This document shows, one piece after another, positions 55,115 to 63,957 of a DNA stretch of 64,000 nt; position 1 is the stretch's first letter; each line of letters opens with the position of its first letter. The DNA is from Agrococcus beijingensis (GTDB lineage: Bacteria > Actinomycetota > Actinomycetes > Actinomycetales > Microbacteriaceae). The notes under the pieces are model-generated. The model was not told the DNA's origin and made no database searches. It worked only from the letters and a program-made list of their open reading frames with translations. Made by a program: the position numbers and the translations under genes. The stretch lies in assembly GCF_030758955.1 (NCBI RefSeq), contig NZ_CP132360.1, positions 1,343,777 through 1,407,776 of the forward strand. Direction: 5' to 3'.

Positions 55115-56121
55115 GCCCCCACCATCTCCCACGCCGCTGCGGCCGCGCCGTGCAGCGGTGCGGCTCCGCCGAGGCTGCCGGCGACGACCGGCAGGTCGTG
55201 CAGCACCTCGATCAGCTCGGTCCGCAGCGCCGACTCCATCGGCGCCCACCAGACGGCGCCCGCGGCGACCACGCCGCCGCTCAGCACCACGAGCTCCGGG
55301 TCGAGCAGGGTCGCCGCGCCCGCGATCGCGCGGCCGACGGCGGCGGCCGAGTCGGCGACGGCGCGGCGCGCGATCGGGTCGTGCGGTGCGCGCCCTGCCA
55401 CGCCCCGCGCATCCGCTACCGATCGATCGCCGCCGAGCGCGAGGTAGTGCCGGTGCAGGCCCAGGCCGCCGCCGATGGCCTCGAGATGGCCGACGCGGCC
55501 GCAGGTGCACCGCAGGCCCGCGGCGCCGACGGGCACGTGCGCGAACGCGCCCGCGACGTGGCGGTGTCCGCGCAGCACGCGGCCGTCGACGATGACGGAG
55601 GCGCCGATGCCGGTGCCGACGGCGACCATCAGGGCGCTGCGCGCGCCGGCGGCCGCGCCGCGGCGCAGCTCGCCGAGCGCGTGCGCGTCGACGTCGTTCT
55701 GCACCTGCACGGGTGCGTCGCCGACCAGGGGCGCGAGCCGCGAGCGCAGCGAGGCTGCGAGCGGCGTGCCTGCCCAGTCGGCGAGCGTCTCGGTGGCCCA
55801 CACGATCGCGCCGCGATCGACGTCGACGGTGCCGGCGGTGCCGACGCCGGTCGCCACGACACGGGCGCCGGGCGCCCTCTCGACGACCTGCTGCGCCAGC
55901 GCCACGACCGTGCCGATGATCGCATCGGGTCCGTCGGCGCCGGGCGTCGGCGCCTGCGCCATGGCCAGCACGGCGTGCTCGCCGTCGAGCAGTGCGACCG
56001 CGGTCTTCGTGCCGCCGATGTCGACGGCGAGCACGGCGTCGCCGAGCGAGCCGTCGCCGTGGCGGCCGTCGCCGAGGCTGCGATCGCCCAGCGAACCGTC
56101 GCCGTGCCGGCCGTCGGTCAT
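55111..56121 (-). CDS. nanK: ROK-family N-acetylmannosamine kinase
   Basis: 336-residue sugar kinase. ATP site VLAVDIGGTKTAVALLDG near residue 30, QNDVDAHALGELRRG near 142, VAVGTGIGASVIVDG near 165 and the zinc region CTCGRVGHLEAIGGG near 206. The canonical zinc motif is CxCGxxGCxE; here the third Cys is His, a possible but unusual ligand change. The N-terminal ~28 residues are a GDGSLGDRS-type repetitive extension; the ATG that couples to the nanA stop (TGATG) includes it. A shorter protein starting nearer VLAVDIGG is possible. Confidence 0.9.
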   Translation of the reverse strand: MTDGRHGDGSLGDRSLGDGRHGDGSLGDAVLAVDIGGTKTAVALLDGEHAVLAMAQAPTPGADGPDAIIGTVVALAQQVVERAPGARVVATGVGTAGTVDVDRGAIVWATETLADWAGTPLAASLRSRLAPLVGDAPVQVQNDVDAHALGELRRGAAAGARSALMVAVGTGIGASVIVDGRVLRGHRHVAGAFAHVPVGAAGLRCTCGRVGHLEAIGGGLGLHRHYLALGGDRSVADARGVAGRAPHDPIARRAVADSAAAVGRAIAGAATLLDPELVVLSGGVVAAGAVWWAPMESALRTELIEVLHDLPVVAGSLGGAAPLHGAAAAAWEMVGA

Positions 56122-57068
56122 CACACCGGCTGCGCGGCGAGCCCGAGCTCGCGCACGATGCCGCGGATGCGCTCGGTCGTCTCGCCGTCGAGCGGCTGCA
56201 CGGGGTGCGCCATGGTGGCGTGGTCGATGATGCCGCGCTCGACCATGGCGGTCTTGAACGCACCCACGCCGGCCGCGTCGCCCGAGCGGCCGAGCGGCTG
56301 GAAGACGATCTCGAACAGGCGGTTCAGCTGCTCCTGCTCGTCGCGGGCGGCAGCCCAGTCGCCGCGCCGCACGGCGGCCCAGAGCCGCACGTAGCCGGCA
56401 GCATCGACGTTGCCGAGCCCGGGCACGACGCCGTCGGCGCCGGCCAGGCCCATCGCGTCGACCACCATCTCGTGGCCGGTGAGCAGCACGAGCGGGCTGC
56501 CGGCGGCGGCGTTCGCGGCGAGCAGGCGGCGGAAGCCCACGTCGTCGCCCGAGGAGTCCTTCACGCCGGCGACGACGCCCTCGGCGCCGAGGCCGACCAG
56601 CAGCGCCGCCGACAGCTTCTTGTGCACCCGCACCGGGATGTCGTAGGCCCACAGCGGCACGTCGATCGCTGCCGCGATGGCACGGAAGTGGTCGGCGATC
56701 TCGGCCTCAGAGCTGATCGCGTAGATCGGCGCGGTCGTGACGATCGCGTCGGCGCCGGCGGCGGCGAGCCGGCGCGCGGTCTCGATGACGCGGCCCGCCG
56801 TCAGCTCGATGGCGCCGGCGATGATCGGCACCCGGCCGGCGTTCGCTCGCACGATCGTCTCGAGGATCGCGACGCGCTGGTCGTCGGTGAAGTAGGCGGT
56901 CTCGCCGGTCGAGCCGAGCGCGAAGAGCCCGTCGACGCCGTCGGCGACGAGCCGCTCGACGAGGCGCTCCAGCGAGGCGACGTCGAGCGAACCGTCCTCG
57001 AGCAGTGGGGTCGCGACGGGCGGCACCACGCCGGCGAAGGGGCGGGCGGGCAGCGAAGGGGTGGTCAT
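56121..57068 (-). CDS. nanA: N-acetylneuraminate lyase (DapA family)
   Basis: 315-residue TIM-barrel aldolase. GSTGE carboxylate-binding motif in FALGSTGETAYF near residue 52, Tyr in WAYDIPVRV near 142, Schiff-base Lys in GVKDSSGDD near 170. Cleaves N-acetylneuraminate to N-acetylmannosamine and pyruvate. The operon with nanK, nanE and nagB supports NanA over dihydrodipicolinate synthase. GGAG before ATG 57068, 22 bases after the transporter ATPase gene. Confidence 0.9.
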   Translation of the reverse strand: MTTPSLPARPFAGVVPPVATPLLEDGSLDVASLERLVERLVADGVDGLFALGSTGETAYFTDDQRVAILETIVRANAGRVPIIAGAIELTAGRVIETARRLAAAGADAIVTTAPIYAISSEAEIADHFRAIAAAIDVPLWAYDIPVRVHKKLSAALLVGLGAEGVVAGVKDSSGDDVGFRRLLAANAAAGSPLVLLTGHEMVVDAMGLAGADGVVPGLGNVDAAGYVRLWAAVRRGDWAAARDEQEQLNRLFEIVFQPLGRSGDAAGVGAFKTAMVERGIIDHATMAHPVQPLDGETTERIRGIVRELGLAAQPV

Positions 57069-57090
57069 GATGCGGGCTCCTGATGGGGGT

Positions 57091-57924
57091 TCAGCTGAGG
57101 TGCGGGGCGAGCAGCGACGGCGCGGCGCCCAGCAGCGTGCGCGTGTAGTCGTGCTCGGGCTCGTCGAAGACCTGCTGCGCGCTGCCCAGCTCGACGACGC
57201 GGCCGTGGCTCATCACCGCGATCTCGTCGGAGAGGTAGCGCACGGTCTGGATGTCGTGCGAGATGAAGACCATGCCGAGGCCGAGCTCGTTCTTGAGGTC
57301 GGTGAGCAGGTTGAGGATCTGCGCGCGCACCGACACGTCGAGCGCCGAGGTGGGCTCGTCGGCGATGATCACCTGCGGGTCGAGCGCGAGCGCCCGAGCG
57401 ATCGCCACGCGCTGCCGCTGGCCGCCCGAGAGCTGGCCGGGCAGGGCGTCGAGCGTCGACGACGGCAGGCCCACGAGCGAGATCAGCTCGCGCACCCGCG
57501 CGCGCCGGCTGCGGGCGTCGCCGATGCCGTGCACCTCCATCGGGTCGGAGAGCGCATCGCTGACGGTCATGCGGGCGTTGAGCGCCGTCGCCGGATCCTG
57601 GAACACGACCGAGAGGATGCGTCCCAGTCGCCGGCGCACCGGTGCGGTGAACCCGCGCACGGTCTCGCCCGCGATGACGACCTCACCCGAGGTGGGCGTC
57701 TCGAGGCCCACGAGCACCTTCGCGGTGGTCGACTTGCCGGAGCCCGACTCGCCGACGATGCCGAGGGTCTGCCCCCGCCGCACGGTGAGCGAGACGCCGT
57801 CCATCGCATCCACGTACTGCCGTCGGAAGAGCGAGGAGGAGCGCGCCTTGTAGCGCACGTGCACGTCGCGCAGCTCGATGACCGCGTCGGTGCTGTGGGC
57901 GGCGGTCGCGGTTGCCTCGCTCAT
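57091..57924 (-). CDS. satD: ABC transporter ATPase, SatD/OppF-like
   Basis: 277-residue ATP-binding subunit of the peptide/nickel importer family. Walker A GESGSGKSTT near residue 48, signature LSGGQRQRVAI near 155, Walker B VIIADEPTSALD near 175 and the family C-terminal HDYTRTLLGAAPSL. Pairs with the ATPase domain fused to the permease in the gene before it. ATG overlaps the satC stop (ATGA). Role in sialic-acid uptake follows from operon context. Confidence 0.88.
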   Translation of the reverse strand: MSEATATAAHSTDAVIELRDVHVRYKARSSSLFRRQYVDAMDGVSLTVRRGQTLGIVGESGSGKSTTAKVLVGLETPTSGEVVIAGETVRGFTAPVRRRLGRILSVVFQDPATALNARMTVSDALSDPMEVHGIGDARSRRARVRELISLVGLPSSTLDALPGQLSGGQRQRVAIARALALDPQVIIADEPTSALDVSVRAQILNLLTDLKNELGLGMVFISHDIQTVRYLSDEIAVMSHGRVVELGSAQQVFDEPEHDYTRTLLGAAPSLLAPHLS

Positions 57925-60029
57925 GCTCGGACCTCCAGGGGCTCGACCGGCGCATCGTCGGGATGCGCCGCGTAGACGTGGTCGGTGTCGCCGATACGTC
58001 GCATCACCGGGGTGACGCCGGCGCCGCGCGCCGGGTTCGACGAGCGCGGCGCGAACCGGTCGCCGGCGGGGAAGTCGCGCGGCGACGGCACCGTGCCCGG
58101 CACCTGGTGCAGGCGGTCGGAGCCCGACTCGATCGAGAGCACCGCGCCGAGCAGGCCGCGGGTGTACTCGTGCACGGGCTGCGTCAGCAGCGCCCGGTTC
58201 GAGCCCTGCTCGACGACCTGGCCGGCGTACATGACGGTGACGCGGTGCGCGAGCTCGGCGACGAGCGCCAGGTCGTGCGAGACGAACACCATCGCGAACC
58301 CGAGCTCCTCGCGCAGCCGGTTGAGCAGCTCGATCACCTGCGCCTGCACCGTCACGTCGAGCGCGGTGGTGGGCTCGTCGGCGATGATCAGGCGGGGGTC
58401 GCGGGTGAGCGCCATGGCGATCAGCACGCGCTGGCGCTGGCCGCCCGAGAGCTCATGCGGGTACGAGGCGAGCGTCCGCCGCGGGTCGAGGCCGACCAGC
58501 TCGAGCAGCTCCTCGGCCGTGCGGGTGCCGCCGCGGCGGGTGAGCTGCCGCATCTGGCTGCGCACCGTCATCGAGGGGTTCAGCGACGACAGCGCGTCCT
58601 GGTAGATCATCGCGATGTCGTGGCCGAGCAGCGCCTGGCGCTCCTTCACGGGCATCGTCAGCAGATCCTTGCCGTCGAAGAGGATGCGTCCGGTGATCTC
58701 GGCGCGCGGGTCGAGCAGCCCCATGATGGCGAGCGAGGTGATCGACTTGCCGCAGCCCGACTCGCCCACCAGCGCCATCGTCTCGGAGGGCCGCACGGTG
58801 AACGAGACGCGGTCGACGACCGCGACGTCGCCGTGGCGCGGGAAGCGGATCGAGAGGTCCTGCACCTCGAGCAGCGGCTCGTCGGGCCGGTCGTGCACGA
58901 GCCGGTCGGCGCGCTCGAGCTCGCGCTCACGCAGCTCGGCGAGGCGCTGCTCGAGCGGCACGACGCGGGTGGTGGCGTGCAGCGCGGGCGGCGCGTCGAG
59001 CGCGGCGCCGGCAGGTTCGCCGATCTCGAGCGCGGGCTCCGCCTCGCCCTCGGGGCTGACGACGGCGGCGTCGAGCCCTGCGGCAACCTCGGCCGGGCTG
59101 GCGCCCTCGGCCAACGGGGCCTGCGCGGCCTCGAGGTCGTGCGTGGCCTCCTCGGTCGCGGCCGCATCCTCGGTGAGCCTGCGCGCCCGGGGCGAGACCA
59201 TCGCATCCGTCATGCCCTCTGCCAGCAGGTTGAGCGCCAGCACGGTCAGCATGATGAGGAGGCCGGGGAAGAAGGTGGCCCACCAGAAGCCGCCCATCAC
59301 GAGGTTGCGGCCGGCGGCGATCACGTTGCCCCAGGAGGGCTCGGGGTCGGGCACGCCCGCCTGCAGGAACGACAGCGACGCCTCGAAGACGATGGCGTCG
59401 GCGACGAGCACGGTGGTGAAGACCAGCACGGGCGCCATGCAGTTGCGCGCGACGTGTTTGATGATGATGCGGGGCGTCGAGGCGCCCATCACGCGCACCG
59501 CGGCGACGTAGTCCTCGCCGTACTGGTCGAGCACGTTGGCGCGCACGATGCGGGTGAGCTGCGGCGTGTAGAGGAAAGCGATCGTGAGCACGAGCACCGG
59601 CAGCGACTGGCCGAAGACCGCCACGAACACGGCCGCGAGGGCGATGCCGGGGAACGACATGACGATGTCGAGCACGCGCATGAGCGTCTCGGCGATCGCG
59701 CGGGGCGCGGTGGCGGCGATCGTGCCGAGCACGGCGGCGATCGCCAGCGCCACGGCGGTCGCGCCGATGCCGATCACGAGCGAGTAGCGGGCGCCGTGCA
59801 CGAGGCGGGCGAAGATGTCGCGGCCCTGCCTGTCGGTGCCCATCCAGTGCTCGGGGCTCGGCGGCAGCACGGGCGGGCCGGATGCGTAGGGGCTGCTCAC
59901 GAAGACCGGCCCCAGTGCCGCGAAGAGGATGACGAGCACGAGGAAGGAGAGCGCGATCTTCGCGCCGAGCGAGAGGCCGCCGAGGCGGAGGCCGGGAGCG
60001 GAGAGCCGCTGGGTGAGTGCGCGTCGCAT
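57921..60029 (-). CDS. satC: Fused ABC permease-ATPase, SatC-like
   Basis: 702-residue fusion. Residues 1-~300 are a DppC-type permease (PSPEHWMGTDRQGRDIF, EAA loop region VMGASTPRIIIKHVARN, PEPSWGNVIAAGRN) with about six helices. An acidic Ala/Glu-rich linker of ~80 residues follows. Residues ~400-690 are a DppD-type ATPase (GESGCGKSITS, LSGGQRQRVLIAMA, LIIADEPTTALDVTVQ, HEYTRGLLGAV). Permease-ATPase fusion is, as I recall, a feature of SatC in sialic-acid SatABCD transporters, which matches the nan genes here. One base separates it from satB. Confidence 0.9.
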   Translation of the reverse strand: MRRALTQRLSAPGLRLGGLSLGAKIALSFLVLVILFAALGPVFVSSPYASGPPVLPPSPEHWMGTDRQGRDIFARLVHGARYSLVIGIGATAVALAIAAVLGTIAATAPRAIAETLMRVLDIVMSFPGIALAAVFVAVFGQSLPVLVLTIAFLYTPQLTRIVRANVLDQYGEDYVAAVRVMGASTPRIIIKHVARNCMAPVLVFTTVLVADAIVFEASLSFLQAGVPDPEPSWGNVIAAGRNLVMGGFWWATFFPGLLIMLTVLALNLLAEGMTDAMVSPRARRLTEDAAATEEATHDLEAAQAPLAEGASPAEVAAGLDAAVVSPEGEAEPALEIGEPAGAALDAPPALHATTRVVPLEQRLAELRERELERADRLVHDRPDEPLLEVQDLSIRFPRHGDVAVVDRVSFTVRPSETMALVGESGCGKSITSLAIMGLLDPRAEITGRILFDGKDLLTMPVKERQALLGHDIAMIYQDALSSLNPSMTVRSQMRQLTRRGGTRTAEELLELVGLDPRRTLASYPHELSGGQRQRVLIAMALTRDPRLIIADEPTTALDVTVQAQVIELLNRLREELGFAMVFVSHDLALVAELAHRVTVMYAGQVVEQGSNRALLTQPVHEYTRGLLGAVLSIESGSDRLHQVPGTVPSPRDFPAGDRFAPRSSNPARGAGVTPVMRRIGDTDHVYAAHPDDAPVEPLEVRA

Positions 60030-60030
60030 G

Positions 60031-60987
60031 TCAGACCGTCCTGATGCGGGGGTTGATGAGCACGTACAGGAGGTCGACGACGATGTTGATCACGACGAAC
60101 GCGAGGGCGACGGCGAGCGTCACGCCCTGCACGAGGTTCGGCTCGTTGTTGGTGACGCCGTTGAGGATGAGCGTGCCCATGCCGGGCAGCGCGAAGATGA
60201 TCTCGATCACCACGGCGCCGCCGAGCAGGTAGCCCACCCGCAGGCCGAGCACCGTGACGGGCGTGATGAGCGCGTTGCGCAGCACGTTGCGGCCGATCAC
60301 GACGGCTCGCGGCACACCGGCGCCGAGCGCGGTGCGCACGTAGTCGCGGTCGAGCTCCTCGACCATGGCGGTGCGCACGACGCGCGAGAGCTGGCCGATC
60401 ACCGGCACCGCGAGCGAGACCGCCGGCAGCGCCATGCGCGCCAGCCAGCCGCCGAAGTCTTCGGTGGGCGAGGGCAGGGCGCCCGAGGCGGGCAGCACCT
60501 GCAGCTGCAGGGTGAACAGCTGGATCAGCAGCACGGCGAGCCAGAACGACGGCGTCGAGAGCGACGCGATCGACAGCACGCGGATCGCCTGGTCGGGCCA
60601 GCGGTCGCGGTAGAGGGCGGCGATGACGCCGAGCAGGGTGGCGACGACGACGGCGATGATCAGGCCGAGGAACGTGAGCTGCAGCGTGATGGGGAAGGCC
60701 CGCAGCACGTCGTCGATGACGGGCAGCTGGCGCGCCGAGTAGGTGCCGAGGTCGCCCTGCAGCATGCCGCCGAGGAAGCCGAGGTAGCGCACCGGCAGCG
60801 GGTCGTCGAGGCCGAGGGAGGCGCGGTAGGCCTCGCGCGCCTCGATCGAGGAGCCTTCGCCGAGCGCCGTGATGGCGGGGTCGACGTCGGAGAACGACAT
60901 GACGAAGAAGACCAGGAACGTGATGCCCAGGATCATGATGGGCAGCTGCAGCAGTCTGCGTCCGATGAGTCGGAGCGTGTTCGACAC
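60031..60987 (-). CDS. satB: ABC permease, SatB/DppB-like
   Basis: 318-residue DppB-type permease with six helices. Typical sequences: RRLLQLPIMILGITFLVF at the N-terminus, LGLDDPLPVRYLGFLGGML near residue 58, and the coupling loop RDYVRTALGAGVPRAVVIGRNVLRNAL near 218. GTG 60987 has AAGGA at good spacing; upstream frame is non-conserved. Second gene of the transporter set. Confidence 0.9.
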   Translation of the reverse strand: MSNTLRLIGRRLLQLPIMILGITFLVFFVMSFSDVDPAITALGEGSSIEAREAYRASLGLDDPLPVRYLGFLGGMLQGDLGTYSARQLPVIDDVLRAFPITLQLTFLGLIIAVVVATLLGVIAALYRDRWPDQAIRVLSIASLSTPSFWLAVLLIQLFTLQLQVLPASGALPSPTEDFGGWLARMALPAVSLAVPVIGQLSRVVRTAMVEELDRDYVRTALGAGVPRAVVIGRNVLRNALITPVTVLGLRVGYLLGGAVVIEIIFALPGMGTLILNGVTNNEPNLVQGVTLAVALAFVVINIVVDLLYVLINPRIRTV

Positions 60988-61081
60988 CGTTGTCCTTCCA
61001 GCTCGAGTGGGGTGCCGCGGGTGCGGCCGGAGGGGACTGGGGCGGGGCTGACCCGCCCCAGTCCCGGTGCGGGGCGCCGGC

Positions 61082-62671
61082 CTACTGGCCGGCGACGCCC
61101 ACGTCAAGGAACGACAGGCCGGTGGTCGGCACCGGCTCGAAGCCGAGGAGCTGCTGCGAGTCCCAGGCGCTGGGCAGCTGGCGGTGCAGCAGAGGGTAGA
61201 GCGGCACCTGCTCGGCGACGAGGTCGATCGCATCGTTCCAGGCCTGCTGCTGCTCGTCGCCCGAGACGCGCACGCCCTGGTCGAGCAGCTCGGTCAGCTG
61301 GGCGAACTCGGGCGAGTCGGCCCACGCGTAGCGCGTGTTCGACCACACGTTGTCGCCGTACCACCAGCGCAGGAGCACGTCGGCGTCGTTGCCGAAGACC
61401 GAGGGGTCGCCGGGTGCGATCATCACCTGGAAGCCGCCGCTGTCGACCTTCGCGTACTGCGCGGGCGACTGGCCGATGTCGAGCGTCGTCGAGATGCCCA
61501 CGGCGTCCAGCGACTCCTTGATCAGCGGTGCGAGCTCGCGCACCCAGCCGGTGTCGGTCATGAGCAGCGTGATCTCGAGGTCGCTGACGCCCGCCTCGGC
61601 GAGCAGCTCCTCGGCGCGCGCCGGGTCGTACGAGTACACGGTGGATGCCTCGTTGTAGTTCGGGTGCGTCGAGGGCAGGAACGAGGTGGCCGCCTCGGCG
61701 TTGCCGAGCAGGCCGGTCTCGATGATGCGGTCCATGTCGAGCGCGTAGTAGAACGCCTGGCGCACGCGCGGGTCGTCGAACGGCGCCTGCTGCGTGTTGA
61801 ACATCATGAACAGCAGGCCGAACGACTGCACCGCCTCGACGTCGGTGGTGGCCGAGAGGCCCTCGGCGTCGATGTAGGGCACGTCCTCCATCGCCTGGAT
61901 GGTGCCCGACTGCATCGCGGTGACGCGCGCGGCCGGGTCGGAGAGCAGGTTCCAGTTCATGCCGGCCGCGAGCGCGGGGCGCGGGCCGTTGTAGGCGTCG
62001 TTGCGCTCGAAGACCAGCTTGTCGTCGGGCACTGCCGAGACGAGCGAGTAGGGGCCGGTGCCGATCGGCGTGGTGCCGAAGGCCTCGGCGTCGGCCTCGA
62101 CGACCGCCTTGGGCACGATCTTGACGATGCCGAGGCGCTCGTTGACGAGCGAGAACGGGTAGTCGGTGGTGATCCGCACGGTGTCCTCGTCGACGGCCTC
62201 GACGGTGTCGATGAAGTCGATCATGCTCGTGAAGAGCGAGCCCGACGCGGGGTCGAGCACGCGCTCGAAGCTGAACACGACGTCGTCGGTCGTGACCGGC
62301 GAGCCGTCGTGGAAGGTCGCACCCTCGCGGATGTCGAGCTCGTAGGTGGTCTCGTCGATCTCTGTCGGGAGGTCGACGGCGAGCGCCGGGTAGGCCTCGC
62401 GGGTGACGGGATCGAGGTCGACGAGCCCCTCGAAGATGTGCCAGTTCGCCGAGACCGTCACCGCGCCGGAGGCGAGCATGGGGTCGAAGCTGCCGCCGAG
62501 CGAGTACGAGATGCCGGCTTCGATGATGGCGTTGGGGTCGACCGCGGCAGCGCTGCCGGAGTCCTCGGGTGCGGGTGCTGCGCTGCCGCTGCAGGCCGCG
62601 AGGGCCAGCGCAGCGACGGTGGCGCCCGCGACGGCCATCGCCACGCGGCGACGGGAGTCGGTTCGGGTCAT
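61082..62671 (-). CDS. satA: Substrate-binding lipoprotein, SatA-like (SBP_bac_5)
   Basis: 529-residue extracytoplasmic solute-binding protein of the peptide/nickel family. Lipobox ALAAC (Cys near residue 27), then SBP_bac_5 signatures: FEGLVDLDPVTREAYPALAVDL, IREGATFHDGSPVTTDDVVFSFERV, TGPYSLVSAVPDDKLVFERNDAY. First gene of the operon; GGAG before ATG 62671. Sialic acid is the inferred ligand from context, since family members otherwise bind peptides. Confidence 0.88.
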   Translation of the reverse strand: MTRTDSRRRVAMAVAGATVAALALAACSGSAAPAPEDSGSAAAVDPNAIIEAGISYSLGGSFDPMLASGAVTVSANWHIFEGLVDLDPVTREAYPALAVDLPTEIDETTYELDIREGATFHDGSPVTTDDVVFSFERVLDPASGSLFTSMIDFIDTVEAVDEDTVRITTDYPFSLVNERLGIVKIVPKAVVEADAEAFGTTPIGTGPYSLVSAVPDDKLVFERNDAYNGPRPALAAGMNWNLLSDPAARVTAMQSGTIQAMEDVPYIDAEGLSATTDVEAVQSFGLLFMMFNTQQAPFDDPRVRQAFYYALDMDRIIETGLLGNAEAATSFLPSTHPNYNEASTVYSYDPARAEELLAEAGVSDLEITLLMTDTGWVRELAPLIKESLDAVGISTTLDIGQSPAQYAKVDSGGFQVMIAPGDPSVFGNDADVLLRWWYGDNVWSNTRYAWADSPEFAQLTELLDQGVRVSGDEQQQAWNDAIDLVAEQVPLYPLLHRQLPSAWDSQQLLGFEPVPTTGLSFLDVGVAGQ

Positions 62672-62713
62672 GTCTGCTCCATCCAAGGTGTGCAAGGGAC
62701 GCTGTTCCAAAGA

Positions 62714-62758
62714 TCAGACGTCTGACGTACTATAACCACATCGGCGAAGACAGCACAA
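62714..62758 (-). promoter_or_regulatory. nan/sat operon promoter and GntR operator
   Basis: Minus strand -35 TTGTGC (62758-62753), 18-base spacer, -10 TATAGT (62734-62729). The perfect 12-bp palindrome TCAGACGTCTGA (62714-62725) covers the expected start site near 62722, a good repressor position for the divergently encoded FadR-type regulator. TATAAC at 62731-62736 could be the -10 for the regulator itself. Confidence 0.7.
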
Positions 62759-62811
62759 TGACCGAAGCGGTGCACGAGCCACGATCGTCACCGCGTCGAA
62801 CTGGAGGACCC

Positions 62812-63525
62812 ATGAACCGCAGCGGCAGGCGCGACGCCCGGATGCGCCGGAACACCACGGCGGATCAGATCAAGCAGCTGATCATCTCGCGCGAGCTCCA
62901 GCCCGGGGACGCGATGCCGACCGAGACCGAGCTGTGCGAGATCCTCGACGTCTCGCGCTCCTCGGTGCGCGAGGCGATGCGCACGCTCTCGACGCTCGAC
63001 ATCGTCGAGGTGCGCCACGGGCACGGCACCTTCGTCGGCCAGATGTCGCTCGACGCCATGGTCGAGGCGCTCGTCTTCCGCGGCGTGCTCTCCCCCGGCG
63101 GCTCGCTGCAGGCGCTGCGCGAGGTGGTCGAGGTGCGGCTCGCGCTCGACCTGGCGCTCACCGACCGCGTCGTGGGCACCGAGCTCGACGAGACCTGCGT
63201 CGAGGAGCTCGAGGAGCTCGTCGCCACCATGGTCGCGAAGGCGAAGGCCGGCGAGATGTTCCTCGACGAGGACCGGGCCTTCCACACCCGCCTGTTCGAG
63301 TCGACCTCGAACCGGCTCGCGGGCCAGCTGATCGGCGCGTTCTGGGATGTCCACACCGCCGTGCTGCCGCAGCTGCACATCGGGGTCCCCGAGGACATCC
63401 GCAGCACCGCGCAGGCGCACGGCGACATGCTCGCCGCCGCCGTCGCCGGCGACGCGGATGCCTACCGCCTCGCGGTGCTCGAGCACTACCAGCCGCTGCA
63501 GCGGGTGCTCGCCGAGCGCGGCTGA
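62812..63525 (+). CDS. FadR-subfamily GntR regulator (sialic-acid operon candidate)
   Basis: 237-residue regulator. N-terminal GntR winged helix (TTADQIKQLIISRELQPGDAMPTETELCEILDVSRSSVREAMRTL, positions ~13-60) and a C-terminal FCD helical ligand domain with metal/ligand residues in DEDRAFHTRLFEST, AFWDVHTAV and AQAHGDMLAA. Divergent from satA, so it probably senses a sialic-acid breakdown metabolite as NanR does. ATG 62812 has GGAGG; ATG 62758 is in frame but overlaps the promoter. Confidence 0.9.
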   Translation: MNRSGRRDARMRRNTTADQIKQLIISRELQPGDAMPTETELCEILDVSRSSVREAMRTLSTLDIVEVRHGHGTFVGQMSLDAMVEALVFRGVLSPGGSLQALREVVEVRLALDLALTDRVVGTELDETCVEELEELVATMVAKAKAGEMFLDEDRAFHTRLFESTSNRLAGQLIGAFWDVHTAVLPQLHIGVPEDIRSTAQAHGDMLAAAVAGDADAYRLAVLEHYQPLQRVLAERG

Positions 63526-63537
63526 GGCCGCGGCGCC

Positions 63538-63572
63538 GCAGCGCCCCTCCGTGACCGACGGGAGGGCGCTGC
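63538..63572 (+). terminator. Terminator of the GntR gene
   Basis: GCAGCGCCCCTCC (63538-63550) pairs with GGGAGGGCGCTGC (63560-63572) with one mismatch; 9-base loop. Confidence 0.85.
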
Positions 63573-63636
63573 TGGGTGCGCTCACGCATCCACCCCACCC
63601 CGTGATGCTCCTATTGCTGTCAAGCCGCGATGAGCC

Positions 63637-63957
63637 ATTCGCGAGCTCCCGCTCCTCGGCCTCCAGCCGCGCCCGCTGCGCGTGCAGCGCCTTCACCCGG
63701 CCGGCGAACGCCGCCTCCGCCCGCAGCGCCGCGATGACCGGCGACTCGACCGGCGGCGCGAGCGGCGGCACCGCCATGCGGCCCGCAACCACCTCGTCGA
63801 GCTCCGCCTCCGTCAGCGCCGCCAGACGCGCCGACCAATCGGCATCGAACGCATCCAACTCATCCTGCAACTCCGACGCCGACCGGCCGTGCGGGTCGAT
63901 CGCGCCATCGCGCACCGCGGCGACGTACTCCTCGCCATCGATGCCCCAACCGTCCAT
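63637..63957 (-). pseudogene. Truncated gene fragment (N-terminal part only)
   Basis: About 107 residues with native codon bias from an ATG at 63957: MDGWGIDGEEYVAAV, then two Ala/Glu-rich helices (ELQDELDAFDADWSARL, ALHAQRARLEAEERELA). Coding quality stops near 63637, and the frame then runs without a stop through sequence antisense to the GntR gene, which is not credible protein. Likely the 5' remnant of a larger gene whose 3' part was lost. The helical N-terminus would fit a DUF222/HNH-type protein, but that is a guess. Confidence 0.5.

Noticed and set aside
62788..63636. Extension of the gene fragment at 63957 through the GntR gene
   Set aside because: Antisense to a well-supported regulator and of shadow composition; only the part above ~63637 looks coding.
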